59,092 nucleotides of DNA from Oscillospiraceae bacterium. GTDB lineage: Bacteria; Bacillota; Clostridia; Oscillospirales; Ruminococcaceae. The stretch is taken from contig JAFTQJ010000053.1 of assembly GCA_017462785.1 (NCBI GenBank), positions 1 to 59,092 on the forward strand. Reading direction: 5' to 3'. Every line of letters starts with the position of its first letter. Position 1 is the first letter of the stretch. Position numbers and translations under genes: made by a program. Below the pieces are notes generated by a model, which saw only the letters and a list, made by a program, of their open reading frames with translations, made no database searches and was not told where the DNA came from. Below are positions 1 through 8,681 of this stretch, piece after piece.

Positions 1-78
1 AAAAGGACTTGAACCTTCACCCCCTTGCGAGGACTAGCACCTGAAGCTAGCGCGTCTGCCTATTCCGCCATATCCGCA
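1..78 (-). tRNA. tRNA-Leu (CAG), 3' end cut by window edge
   Basis: The minus strand folds as a class II tRNA with a long variable arm. Anticodon stem CTAGC/GCTAG encloses loop TTCAGGT, giving anticodon CAG (reads CUG). The 5' acceptor strand TGCGGAT is present, but its seven-base 3' partner and the CCA lie outside the window. The visible 78 bases are identical to the second copy at 115-199. Confidence 0.93.
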
Positions 79-114
79 GCACCACATATGCAATTGTCTG
101 AATCAGGGAAATGG

Positions 115-199
115 TGCGGATAAAAGGACTTGAACCTTCACCCCCTTGCGAGGACTAGCACCTGAAGCTAGCGCGTCTGCCTATTCCGCCATATCCGCA
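115..199 (-). tRNA. tRNA-Leu (CAG)
   Basis: Complete 85-nt class II tRNA. The acceptor stem TGCGGAT/ATCCGCA, anticodon CAG and long variable arm are all visible. CCA is encoded in the DNA (tgg on the plus strand at 112-114). It is a tandem duplicate of the preceding tRNA with a 36-bp spacer (33 bp excluding the encoded CCA), so both are probably cut from one transcript. Confidence 0.96.
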
Positions 200-323
200 T
201 CGAGGTTTCCGTGACTCAACAAAAGCTATTATATCACATCCTGAAGCATTTGTCAAGTGTTTTTTGCATTTTTTTCAAAAAATATTTTTTTCTGCCGAAA
301 CGTGACTTTTTTCAGAAAAACTA

Positions 324-352
324 TGGTCAAATCCCTGAAAATATGTTATAAT
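324..352 (+). promoter_or_regulatory. Sigma-A promoter of the nifS-thiI run
   Basis: TGGTCA (324-329), a 17-bp spacer and TATAAT (347-352) preceded by TGT, an extended -10. Predicted transcription start is near 359. That would leave almost no leader for an ATG at 363 and so favours the start at 393. Confidence 0.75.
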
Positions 353-392
353 AAAAATAACTATGCAGAAATCAACGGAAAGAAGTGAAAAC

Positions 393-1526
393 ATGGCAAT
401 CTATCTGGATAATGCCGCAACGACCAGACCATCCTCCGCCGTGATCGGAGCAGTGACGCACTGCATGTTGGAGGTCTACGGCAACCCCTCGTCCCTTCAC
501 CGCATGGGACTTGATGCACAGCTCCTCATGGACGGAGCAAGAAAAACCGTCGCCTCCGCACTCGGCTGCGATATGAACTGCATCCTCTTCACCTCCGGTG
601 CAACGGAAAGCAGCAACCTCGCCCTGCGTGGTGCGGCGGCAGCTTACGGCAAACGCCGCCCCCATATCGTGACATCCGCTGTTGAGCATGCCTCCGTCAG
701 AAGCACGGTCGATGCACTCGAAGCACAGGGCTTCCGTGTGACGAGGATCCTCCCGAATGCGGAAGGGGAGTTCGATGCAAAGGACTTCATCAACGCTGTG
801 ACCGAGGAAACCTGCCTTGTGAGCATGATGCTCACAGAAAACGAAACCGGCAGGATCCTGCCCGTGCAGAGAGCATTCCGCACGATCAAGAAGCGTTTCC
901 CCGATGTGATCACGCATTGTGACGCAGTACAGGCGTTCATGAAGCTGCCGGTTCGGGTGAATGACCTGAATGCCGATCTGATCTCCATCAGTGCCCACAA
1001 GATCCACGGACCGAAGGGCGTGGGGGCACTGTACATCCGCAAGGGGGTCCGTCTGCTCCCCATTGTGACCGGCGGCAAGCAGGAACGCTCCATCCGCCCC
1101 GGCACTGAAGCAATGCCCCTGATTGCCGGATTCGGTGCGGCAGTTGAGGAAATGCAGCCCAGCATTTCTGACCGCTTCGCCCATGCAAAGCATATGAAGG
1201 AATGCCTGCTTGAAAAGCTCGCAAAGATCGAGGGGATCAGCATCAACAGCTCCCCCGAGGGTACGCCCTACATCCTGAACCTTTCCGTGCAGGGTATCCG
1301 TTCCGAGATTATGCTGCATTTTCTGGAAAGCAAGGGCATCTATGTTTCCAGCGGTTCTGCCTGCTCCAAGGGAGCCAAAAGTCAGGTGCTCTCCGCCTAT
1401 GGCATCCCCGATGACCGTGCGGACAGTGCTCTCCGCATCAGCTTTTCCGCAGAAACTACGGAGGACGAGCTGACCGCCCTGACCGAGGCGATCGCACAGG
1501 GAAGAGCACAGCTCATCCATAAATAA
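393..1526 (+). CDS. nifS: Cysteine desulfurase (NifS/IscS family)
   Basis: PLP-dependent enzyme that takes sulfur from L-cysteine as a protein-bound persulfide. The 377-residue protein starts MAIYLDNAATTRPS, the usual family N-terminus. The PLP lysine sits in SAHKIHGPKG (about K203) and the catalytic cysteine in SSGSACSKG (about C324). The ATG at 393 has AGAAGTGA upstream; an in-frame ATG at 363 would add ten unusual residues. It lies 39 bp before thiI. In Firmicutes such a dedicated desulfurase feeds ThiI for tRNA 4-thiouridine, so that role is inferred in preference to general Fe-S assembly. No IscU gene is nearby. Confidence 0.93.
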   Translation: MAIYLDNAATTRPSSAVIGAVTHCMLEVYGNPSSLHRMGLDAQLLMDGARKTVASALGCDMNCILFTSGATESSNLALRGAAAAYGKRRPHIVTSAVEHASVRSTVDALEAQGFRVTRILPNAEGEFDAKDFINAVTEETCLVSMMLTENETGRILPVQRAFRTIKKRFPDVITHCDAVQAFMKLPVRVNDLNADLISISAHKIHGPKGVGALYIRKGVRLLPIVTGGKQERSIRPGTEAMPLIAGFGAAVEEMQPSISDRFAHAKHMKECLLEKLAKIEGISINSSPEGTPYILNLSVQGIRSEIMLHFLESKGIYVSSGSACSKGAKSQVLSAYGIPDDRADSALRISFSAETTEDELTALTEAIAQGRAQLIHK

Positions 1527-1565
1527 CGACGGAATGATACATTATATATGAAAGGATTTTTTGAA

Positions 1566-2744
1566 ATGAATGAATTGATTCTGGTAAAATTTGGTGAAAT
1601 GGCACTGAAAGGTCTGAACAAGCGGACATTTGAGAGCATCCTCATGAAGCGGATCAAGTACCGCCTGAACAAGCTCGGCAAATTCACATACACCAGTGCC
1701 CAGTCCACGATCTATATTGATCCGCAGGAGGACGGCATTGACCTCGATGAAGCCATCAGCCGCCTGCAAAAGATCTTCGGCATTGCCTCCATCTGCCGTG
1801 CCTGCGTCTGCGAGAAGGATTTTGCGGATATTACAGCGAAAGCCAAGGTCTATCTGGAGGAAACACTGGAGGATGCACGCACATTCAAGGTGGATGCCAA
1901 GCGTGCGGATAAGACCTTCTGCATGAAAACCCCCGAGATCTGTGCGGAGCTGGGCGGCATCCTGCTGGCACAGCATCCCCATCTGAAAGTAGACGTGAGA
2001 AATCCGGAGATCACCGTCATGGTCGAGATCCGTGACACCAACGCCTATGTCCATGCACGCAAGCTCAAGGGTGCCGGCGGTCTGCCCGTGGGATGCAGCG
2101 GCAAGGCAATGCTCCTGCTCTCCGGCGGCATCGACAGCCCCGTTGCCGGCTATATGATGGCAAAGCGTGGCATTTCCGTTTCTGCCATTCACTTCGTCAG
2201 CCCGCCCTATACCTCCGACAGAGCACTGCTCAAAGTGGAGCAGCTCTGCCAGAAGATCACCGACTACTGCGGCGACATCAATTTCTACTGTGTGCCCTTT
2301 ACTGAGATTCAGGAAGAGCTGAAACGCCGCTGTCCGGAGGAGTATTTCACCATTATCATGCGTCGTCTGATGATGGAGATCGCCCAGCGGATCTGTGAAA
2401 AGGAGGAATGCCTTGCCCTCATCACCGGTGAGAGTGTCGGACAGGTGGCAAGCCAGACACTCCATGCAATGGTCTGCACCGATGCAGCCTGCCGGATTCC
2501 GGTGTTCCGTCCCCTGATCGGCATGGATAAGACCGAGATCATTGAAATTGCAAGAAAGATCGACACATTCGACATTTCCATCCTGCCCTATGAGGACTGC
2601 TGCACGGTATTCACGCCCAAGCATCCCAAGATCCGCCCCCAGCTCTCCGAGATCGAGGAGGCACAGAATGCGGCTGGCTTTGAGGAGCTGATCGAGCAGG
2701 CAGTTTCTGAAACCGTTCTCAAACGCTTCCGTCTGGAAGTCTAA
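1566..2744 (+). CDS. thiI: tRNA 4-thiouridine synthase ThiI
   Basis: Adenylates and thiolates U8 of tRNA; in some species it also serves thiamine thiazole synthesis. The 392-residue protein has the N-terminal ferredoxin-like/THUMP part (FGEMALKGLNKRTFE) and the PP-loop ATP site SGGIDSPVAGYMM from about residue 186. It ends without a C-terminal rhodanese domain, as in most Firmicutes, so sulfur must come from a partner; the desulfurase just upstream fits. AAAGGA at 1551-1556 suits the ATG at 1566 better than an in-frame ATG at 1548. MNELILVKFGE is the normal start. Confidence 0.95.
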   Translation: MNELILVKFGEMALKGLNKRTFESILMKRIKYRLNKLGKFTYTSAQSTIYIDPQEDGIDLDEAISRLQKIFGIASICRACVCEKDFADITAKAKVYLEETLEDARTFKVDAKRADKTFCMKTPEICAELGGILLAQHPHLKVDVRNPEITVMVEIRDTNAYVHARKLKGAGGLPVGCSGKAMLLLSGGIDSPVAGYMMAKRGISVSAIHFVSPPYTSDRALLKVEQLCQKITDYCGDINFYCVPFTEIQEELKRRCPEEYFTIIMRRLMMEIAQRICEKEECLALITGESVGQVASQTLHAMVCTDAACRIPVFRPLIGMDKTEIIEIARKIDTFDISILPYEDCCTVFTPKHPKIRPQLSEIEEAQNAAGFEELIEQAVSETVLKRFRLEV

Positions 2745-2768
2745 GACAACATCTTTGGTGAAAATGCT

Positions 2769-3323
2769 ATGTTTGAGCGATATGAATTTATTGAAGTTGT
2801 TGAATTCTCAGAATATTGTGCTGTGAATCTTGACAAAACAGTTACAGATGTTGTAAAATTATTAAAGCAAAGGCACGAAACCATTGCGACAGCCGAAAGC
2901 TGTACGGGTGGAATGCTTTCTGCATACCTGACATCAGTCGATGGTGCATCAGCAGTTTTTGAATGCGGTATTTGCACCTATGCGAACAGAATCAAGGAAA
3001 TGCTGGTTCATGTACCGCATTCCGTACTCGAGGAATACGGTGCTGTGAGCAGGCAGACTGCAAGTGCCATGGTGCAAGGGATCCGGGAGCTGACAGGTGC
3101 AGACCTGTGCGTATCAGTGACCGGAATCGCAGGACCGCAGGGCGGCACACCGGATAAGCCGGTCGGCACGGTGTTTGTCGGGTTCTGTTATCATGAAAAG
3201 CAGTGGGTTTATCTACTCAAGCTTTGGCATGCAGATGGTCACGGACGCAGCTTCAACAGAGAAACAACGGCTGCATTCGTGATGAAAACCGCAGAGAAAA
3301 TTCTGATGGAGGAAGATTCATGA
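2769..3323 (+). CDS. pncC: CinA C-terminal-type nicotinamide-nucleotide amidase
   Basis: Stand-alone CinA C-terminal domain of 184 residues, expected to deamidate nicotinamide mononucleotide to recycle NAD. The signature TAESCTGG (nucleophile about S44) and SVTGIAGPQGGTPDKPVGT are both present. The MoaB/COG1058-like N-terminal half of full CinA is absent. About 20 extra N-terminal residues precede the family start, and the ribosome site at 2769 is weak, so the true start could be internal. Its stop overlaps the sortase start (ATGA), so the two are translationally coupled. Confidence 0.88.
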   Translation: MFERYEFIEVVEFSEYCAVNLDKTVTDVVKLLKQRHETIATAESCTGGMLSAYLTSVDGASAVFECGICTYANRIKEMLVHVPHSVLEEYGAVSRQTASAMVQGIRELTGADLCVSVTGIAGPQGGTPDKPVGTVFVGFCYHEKQWVYLLKLWHADGHGRSFNRETTAAFVMKTAEKILMEEDS

Positions 3324-4924
3324 GCAAAGAAACGGAAGAACTGATCGGTTCCGAGGACATGGATGCTTCTGCTGTGCCTGACTCCGATGCGGACGAGGCA
3401 ACCCGAACTGCCGAGGAGATGCCGGTAACGGAGGCACCCGAGGAAAAGCCGGAAGAAACGGAAGATCCTGACGAGGAGGATTCCGAAGAAACGGAAGAGT
3501 CCGACGAAGAGGAGGATTCCGAGGAAACGGAAGAGTCCGACGAAGAGGAAGTATCCGAGGAAACGGAAGAGTCCGACGAAGAGGAAGAATCCGAAGAAAC
3601 GGAAGAGTCCGACGAAGAGGAAGAATCCGAAGAAACGGAAGAGTCCGACGAAGCGGAAGAATCCGAAAAGCCGACAGAAAACGCACCATTGAATGAAAAG
3701 ATCATGGCGATCAAATCCGCACTCTGGGTGCAGGAGGATGAACGCCAGCAAGCGGAAACCAAGCTCCAGATCGCAGACAAAGTAAAAAAGTACAAAAGCG
3801 GCATTGAAACCGGTGAACAGCCGGAGCATGACGCAGCGGTACCGGTGCAGGATGCACAGAAGTCTGCAAAGGAAGCGGCTCCGGACAAGAAACACGGAAA
3901 GAAGAAATCCAAAAAGAAAAAAGCAAAGAAAAAGCAGAAGAATTCAGTATTCCCCCGTAAGGGCGACAAACCCCTCGATGTAGTGCGGAAATGCGTATTT
4001 CTCGCATCCTCAGCGATCTTTGTGCTCTGTCTTGCACTGATCGTGGAGTACTTCTGGAACAACCATTATAACAGCAACCTCAACGAAAACCTGAGCAATA
4101 TGTATCAGGAAACAAAGCCGCCGAAGGAGCAGGAACAGGAAACAACTGAACCGCCGGCGGAAGAGTATGAGTATTTTGGTTTCCTTCCGAATGCAGAACG
4201 CCTTCTGGAGATCAATCCGGACGTAGCAGGCTGGATCTCGATCCCCGGAACGGATGTCAGCTATCCGGTACTCCAGCGAAGAGGCAACCCCGACGGCAAC
4301 GAATACTATCTGAAGCGGAATATTTACCTTGAAGATGCACATGCAGGCTCAATTTTCATGGATTACAGAAATGATTTTGATTATGTCATTGATGGAAAGA
4401 AGCAGCTTGCCAATTCTGCCAACCTGATCATCTATGGTCACAACATGCATGACTACAGCATGTTCGGCAGTCTGAAGCATTATATCAACGATGCAAATTA
4501 CTACGGCGAGCATCCGATCGTCGAGCTGAATTCCAACTACCGGAAGTACCAGTACAAGATCTTTGCAATGATCATTGTGGACATCAATGACCAGTCCGAC
4601 ACAAGATTTGACTACTGGAATCAGCTTGAATTTGCAGATGAAAAGGCATTTTACGATTATGTGAATGAGATCAAGCGGAGAACCATCCGTCTGAATGACG
4701 TGGATGTGAAGTACGGCGATGAGCTGCTCACACTTTCCACATGCAACAGCACATTCAGCGACGGCCGTCTTGTAGTCTTTGCCCGTAAGGTCAGAGAGGG
4801 AGAGGATCTGTATGCAGGTACGCAGACAAGTACTGCCAATCCGAACATCAAATGGCCGAACAGCTACTACAGATGGAATAAGAGCACTTATGATCCGGAA
4901 GCTGAATTTGTGCCGTACGGCTGA
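3320..4924 (+). CDS. Class B sortase with long acidic/lysine-rich cytoplasmic tail
   Basis: 534-residue membrane transpeptidase. GGAGGAAG precedes the ATG at 3320, which overlaps the pncC stop. Residues 1-220 are predicted cytoplasmic: an acidic part with five 12-residue repeats (SEETEESDEEE-type), then a lysine-rich stretch. One membrane helix lies near 225-245 (SSAIFVLCLALIVEYFW). The sortase domain follows, with His in YGHNMHD (about H374), Cys in TLSTCNS (about C475) and Arg in DGRLVVFA (about R483). Sortases link sorting-signal proteins to the wall. The tail is far longer than in usual SrtB; its role is unknown. No substrate with a sorting signal was recognised in the window. Confidence 0.9.
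   Translation: MSKETEELIGSEDMDASAVPDSDADEATRTAEEMPVTEAPEEKPEETEDPDEEDSEETEESDEEEDSEETEESDEEEVSEETEESDEEEESEETEESDEEEESEETEESDEAEESEKPTENAPLNEKIMAIKSALWVQEDERQQAETKLQIADKVKKYKSGIETGEQPEHDAAVPVQDAQKSAKEAAPDKKHGKKKSKKKKAKKKQKNSVFPRKGDKPLDVVRKCVFLASSAIFVLCLALIVEYFWNNHYNSNLNENLSNMYQETKPPKEQEQETTEPPAEEYEYFGFLPNAERLLEINPDVAGWISIPGTDVSYPVLQRRGNPDGNEYYLKRNIYLEDAHAGSIFMDYRNDFDYVIDGKKQLANSANLIIYGHNMHDYSMFGSLKHYINDANYYGEHPIVELNSNYRKYQYKIFAMIIVDINDQSDTRFDYWNQLEFADEKAFYDYVNEIKRRTIRLNDVDVKYGDELLTLSTCNSTFSDGRLVVFARKVREGEDLYAGTQTSTANPNIKWPNSYYRWNKSTYDPEAEFVPYG
3482..3661 (+). repeat. Five tandem 36-bp repeats encoding an acidic tail
   Basis: Five in-frame 36-bp units (starts 3482, 3518, 3554, 3590, 3626), each encoding SEETEESDEEE plus a variable residue. 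The units are nearly identical in DNA, suggesting recent expansion and copy-number variability. They lie inside the sortase gene's cytoplasmic tail. Confidence 0.9.
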
Positions 4925-5037
4925 TCCGGCGGACAGGGAAGAGCATTGATCCCGAACAGAAGAAAAGACAATTGAGAAAACAGGCAGCATCCTCGCAAGA
5001 GGAAATAAAACCGAGTAATCGGCAAGATGGAGTTCAG

Positions 5038-6591
5038 ATGATGAAGATTCGAATACCGAAGAAACATGTTGCAGCAGGACTTGCAGCGATCCTGATGGTC
5101 AATGGCTATCAGCTCAATGCAGCCATTGCGGAAACAGTGACCGAGTCCGATACAACGGAAATGACCTCGGTCAGCACAACAGCACAGACAGAGGAATCCG
5201 AAGCAGAGTCAGATAACCTCAGCAGCATCACGATCGTGCATACTGCCGAGATCACCGAAGAAAATTATGAGGCAGCCGACTGGTGGAAAGCAGATCTGGA
5301 TGAATACAGCGACAGCTTTTCCCTCGTCAGCTATGAAGCAGTCACAGGCACCGGCACCGCCGAGCCTGTGGATCTGGACGGGGACGGCATACCGGATGAT
5401 CCGGAGCTGACTCCGGAAGAAGCGGTTCTGATCGCACAGGGACAGAGCAGCGGCATGCTGGTGTCCTCCGGTCAGGCAAGTTCCGCTGTTTCAAGCGTGG
5501 AGAACGGCATGTTTGCGTTCACGACCTATGGCTATGGTCATGGCGTCGGTCTGAGCCAGAATGGTGCCAACTTCTACGCCAAATACGCCGGCTGGAACTA
5601 TCAGGACATTCTGTTCCACTACTACCCCGGTACGGCACTGATGAACACCGGCACAGCGGAAACAGAGATCGTCACCGTCAAGGGCGTTCCCGGCAATGTG
5701 CTGATGCAGGTTGCAGAGATCGTCAACCTTGAGATCGGTCCTTCCTTCCATGAGGAGGCGATCAAGGCACAGGCTGTTGCGATCTATTCCTACATGAAGT
5801 ATTACGGCAATGATGCCCACGACCTCAAGGGCAAGAAGAACCCCTCCCAGAAGATCATTGATGCCTGTGCATCCGTGCTGGGTGAGGCTCTGTACTACAA
5901 CGGCAACTATGCAATGACCATGTTCTATGCATCCAGCGGCGGCATTACTGCAAACTGCTATGATGTATTCTCTGCTGATCTGCCGTATCTGAGAAGTGTT
6001 TCCAGTGATTTTGATGCATCCTACGATCCGCATTACGGTGATGTGGTGTATTACACTGTGGATGAGATCCGCAGAAAGCTCCAGAATGCATACGGCATCA
6101 CGCTTTCTCCCAATCCTGCCAACTGGATCCGGATCGTGGAGGGCAACGGCGGCTATGTCAACAAGGTCGTAATCGACGATCAGGTCACAGTACGAGGCAA
6201 TTCCTTCCGTGCGGTGATGGATCTCAAATCCCCGAAATTTACTTATATCTGCTCCGTATCCGGAGTAGAACTGCCGCAGGAAACCACCCCTGCAGTGACC
6301 GAACCTCCGGCAACTGTACCGGTGCAGACCGCACCGCCCGTGGTGAATACAACACCCACACAGGAAACGCCCAAGGAGACCTCTGCACCTGCCTCCACCG
6401 CAGCATCTGCGGCATCGACCACCACTACTACTACAACGACCGTGGTCAAGGATACCGAAACCGTGCAGAATACTGAAACAGAACCCCAGCCCGCACCGAC
6501 CGAGGCACCTGCTGAAACCGCAGCACCTGCGGTAACGGATGCCCCTGCTGAGGAACCTGTCATTGACGATGATTCCGAGATTTTCGGCTGA
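5038..6591 (+). CDS. Secreted SpoIID/LytB-domain protein with permuted motif order
   Basis: 517 residues. The ATG at 5038 follows GATGGAGT and starts a signal peptide (MMKIRIPKKHVAAGLAA). A calcium-binding-like DLDGDGIPDD segment lies near residue 110. GHGVGLSQNGA (about 166) and YYPGT (about 194) come before the SpoIID core EIVNLEIGPSFHEEAIKAQA (about 227) and YASSGG (about 296). In classical SpoIID the GHGVGMSQ block follows the core, so this looks circularly permuted. SpoIID-family members are lytic transglycosylases acting on denuded glycan. The last 100 residues are a Pro/Thr-rich linker or wall-spanning tail. It may share a transcript with the sortase, 113 bp upstream. Confidence 0.82.
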   Translation: MMKIRIPKKHVAAGLAAILMVNGYQLNAAIAETVTESDTTEMTSVSTTAQTEESEAESDNLSSITIVHTAEITEENYEAADWWKADLDEYSDSFSLVSYEAVTGTGTAEPVDLDGDGIPDDPELTPEEAVLIAQGQSSGMLVSSGQASSAVSSVENGMFAFTTYGYGHGVGLSQNGANFYAKYAGWNYQDILFHYYPGTALMNTGTAETEIVTVKGVPGNVLMQVAEIVNLEIGPSFHEEAIKAQAVAIYSYMKYYGNDAHDLKGKKNPSQKIIDACASVLGEALYYNGNYAMTMFYASSGGITANCYDVFSADLPYLRSVSSDFDASYDPHYGDVVYYTVDEIRRKLQNAYGITLSPNPANWIRIVEGNGGYVNKVVIDDQVTVRGNSFRAVMDLKSPKFTYICSVSGVELPQETTPAVTEPPATVPVQTAPPVVNTTPTQETPKETSAPASTAASAASTTTTTTTTVVKDTETVQNTETEPQPAPTEAPAETAAPAVTDAPAEEPVIDDDSEIFG

Positions 6592-6607
6592 TTCTGATAC
6601 AAACAAA

Positions 6608-6647
6608 GCTGCTCCGCTGAAAAGCGGAGCAGCTCTTATTTTTTCTC
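6608..6647. terminator. Shared hairpin between convergent genes
   Basis: AGCTGCTCCGC (6608-6618) pairs with GCGGAGCAGCT (6624-6634) and is followed by TTATTTTTTCT. It lies between the SpoIID-like stop and the recombinase stop on the opposite strand, overlapping the latter's last codon. Confidence 0.85.
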
Positions 6648-7643
6648 AAGATCAAGTCGTTTTTCTCCTGCAAGAGGGGAGTGGTCCATCGCTTCCTGCA
6701 CTGCCGTATCCGATAAATGCGTGTAGATCTCCGTCGTAGCGGTGCTCTCATGTCCAAGGATGCTTTTGAGCGTGAGGATGTCCACATGCCCGTGCTGGTA
6801 CATGAGCGTTGCCGCTGTATGCCGGAGCTTGTGCGTGGATAGCCCACGACCCTGCAAACCAGCCGCAGCCAGCGATTCCTCCACGATCTGCTGCACACGC
6901 CGGCGGCTGATCCTTTTTTTCTGGTTGCTCAGGAAGAGGGCTGTGTCATCCGTTTCGATCTGCGAGCGTTCAAAAAGGTATTCCCGCAGTGCACTCATGC
7001 ATGCACTGTTGAGGTACACAATGCGTTCTTTACTGCCCTTGCCGAGCACACGCATCTTGGATTCATTGAGGTCGAGCGAAGAAAGATTCAGCCCCACCAG
7101 CTCACTCAGACGGATGCCGCAGTTGAGAAAGAGCGTCAGGATGCAGTAATCCCGTATGTGTGCACGGTGGTTTTCCTGCGTTGTCAGCGTCCGGAGAAGC
7201 TTCAGGCTTTCGTCCAGATTCAGGTATTTCGGCAGGGCACGTTTCGGGGAGGAAAGCTCCAGATTGACCGTGGGATCCTGTCTGACCAGATGTGCCTGCT
7301 TTGTCAGATAACTGAAAAAACTGCGGAGTGATGAGGCTTTCCGTGAACGTGCCTTGTCGTGATTTTTGCACTCCACCGCCAGAAAGCTGTAGTATTCATA
7401 GATCTCACGCAGCGTGACTGCATCCAGCTGCTCCGGTTTCATGTCACAGATCGGAAGATCCATGAGCATTTCCGCAGTCGGCTGCACATCGGGCTGCATT
7501 TCACGGAACTGCAAAAACCGCAGAAACTGGCGGATATCCTGATAATACCCCATCACAGTACTGTCCGAAAGGCATTTCACAACGGAAAGGTGCGTCAGGT
7601 ATTCGTTCACAAAAAACGGATTCTCTTTTTTATTGATCTTCAT
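6636..7643 (-). CDS. XerC/XerD-like tyrosine recombinase
   Basis: 335-residue site-specific recombinase. A SAM-like core-binding domain (residues 5-110) precedes the catalytic domain. Catalytic residues are visible: Arg in GIRLSELVGL, Lys in KGSKERIVYL, HxxR in THKLRHTAAT, His in LGHESTATTEIYTH and the nucleophile Tyr in that same block. Length and motifs match Xer proteins that resolve chromosome dimers rather than phage integrases. No att sites or phage genes adjoin it. The ATG at 7643 overlaps the upstream AraC stop by 14 bp; an in-frame ATG at 7679 with a GGCAGGG site is an alternative. Confidence 0.85.
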   Translation of the reverse strand: MKINKKENPFFVNEYLTHLSVVKCLSDSTVMGYYQDIRQFLRFLQFREMQPDVQPTAEMLMDLPICDMKPEQLDAVTLREIYEYYSFLAVECKNHDKARSRKASSLRSFFSYLTKQAHLVRQDPTVNLELSSPKRALPKYLNLDESLKLLRTLTTQENHRAHIRDYCILTLFLNCGIRLSELVGLNLSSLDLNESKMRVLGKGSKERIVYLNSACMSALREYLFERSQIETDDTALFLSNQKKRISRRRVQQIVEESLAAAGLQGRGLSTHKLRHTAATLMYQHGHVDILTLKSILGHESTATTEIYTHLSDTAVQEAMDHSPLAGEKRLDLEKK

Positions 7644-8553
7644 CCTGCACGCTCCGTTCGTGTCCGCTGGCAGCAGCATTTGCCCTGCCGCTGTGCCTGA
7701 GCCGGTACTGTTTGGGCGTAATGCCCCTGTATTTCTTGAAATTGCGGATCATGTGGCTGCAATCAGAAAAGCCCGTTTCCTGACTGATGTAGTTGAGGTC
7801 AAAGTCCGTGAACAGCAGATAATCCTCCACCTTGAATATGCGGATTTTCACAATGTATTCCTTGCAGGAAACGCCGTAGATCATATGGAATTTCTTGGCG
7901 AAGCAGGAATAGCTCATATTGCATTTCTGTGCAATATCGCTGACCTGAATCGGGTCACGGATGTGAGCTTCGATGTACTCCGTGATGGAATCGATGTCGT
8001 AGGACACATTGGCATGCATCTCCTCGTTTTCGATCGAGAAATCAAGGCTCTGCCACTGCCGCACGATCTGCATCAGCAGGCTGTAGAGATGGGACTGGAT
8101 CATCAGATCATAGCCGTACGCCTTCTCCGTGACCTCCTGCACACAGCTGAGGAAAACAGTGCGGCTGTTCATTTTCGAGGCAATGCTGCTGCTGAAAAAA
8201 ACAGGCATCTGCTTCTGCTCCGCATGCTTGAACAGCTCTTTGAGCTTGGGGGCATAGGCGGGTTTGAGATTGAGCTGGCTGAGGTCAAATTTCAGCACGG
8301 CATACCGCAGGGGAGCACCGTCTGCGGAGAAAATGGAGTGGATGGACTTGGGATGGAACAGAATGCAGTCGCCGCTTCGCACAATGTAACGTGTGCCGCT
8401 GTCAAACATTTCAGCAGTTCCATCGAGCATGTAGATCATTTCCATAAAATAATGCCAGTGCGGTCTGACCGGAAATACTTCATTGCGGGAATCGAAAATG
8501 AAGCACTCAAAAGGCATGTTGAGTGAATCACTTGCTTCAAATAAGGAATGCAT
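7630..8553 (-). CDS. AraC-family regulator with cupin sensor
   Basis: 307 residues. The N-terminal half is a cupin-like sugar-sensing fold (VRPHWHYFMEMIYMLDG, then GDCILFHPKSIHSI). The C-terminal 100 residues hold two helix-turn-helix motifs ending TGFSDCSHMIRNFKKYRGIT and the typical P-x-x-YR tail. It would bind DNA next to its target genes on sensing a ligand. It is transcribed divergently from the SDR gene and shares one promoter region with it, so control of both is likely. The recombinase start overlaps its stop. Confidence 0.9.
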   Translation of the reverse strand: MHSLFEASDSLNMPFECFIFDSRNEVFPVRPHWHYFMEMIYMLDGTAEMFDSGTRYIVRSGDCILFHPKSIHSIFSADGAPLRYAVLKFDLSQLNLKPAYAPKLKELFKHAEQKQMPVFFSSSIASKMNSRTVFLSCVQEVTEKAYGYDLMIQSHLYSLLMQIVRQWQSLDFSIENEEMHANVSYDIDSITEYIEAHIRDPIQVSDIAQKCNMSYSCFAKKFHMIYGVSCKEYIVKIRIFKVEDYLLFTDFDLNYISQETGFSDCSHMIRNFKKYRGITPKQYRLRHSGRANAAASGHERSVQDEDQ

Positions 8554-8595
8554 AGGAACCTCCGGAATAGATTTTTACGATTTTCTTACATGTTC

Positions 8596-8628
8596 ATTAT
8601 AGCATAAAAACATGAAAAATGCTACAAT
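8596..8628. promoter_or_regulatory. Back-to-back extended -10 elements in a divergent promoter
   Basis: The minus strand reads TGCTATAAT (8604-8596) toward the AraC gene; the plus strand reads TGCTACAAT (8620-8628) toward the SDR gene. Together they form a dyad (TAGCAT 8600-8605, ATGCTA 8619-8624). Neither has a good -35; each -35 position falls on the other's -10. Mutual exclusion or joint regulator control is inferred. Confidence 0.6.
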
Positions 8629-8681
8629 ATATTTGAATAGACCGTAAATTTTTTTGCAAAAAAATGCAGGAGGAAATGAAT

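Noticed and set aside
3482-3661. 36-bp direct repeats as a possible CRISPR array
   Set aside because: Units are contiguous with no spacers and encode an in-frame acidic peptide.
6636-7679. Tyrosine recombinase as a phage or ICE integrase
   Set aside because: Length and motifs fit Xer-type enzymes; no phage genes, att repeats or tRNA target lie next to it.
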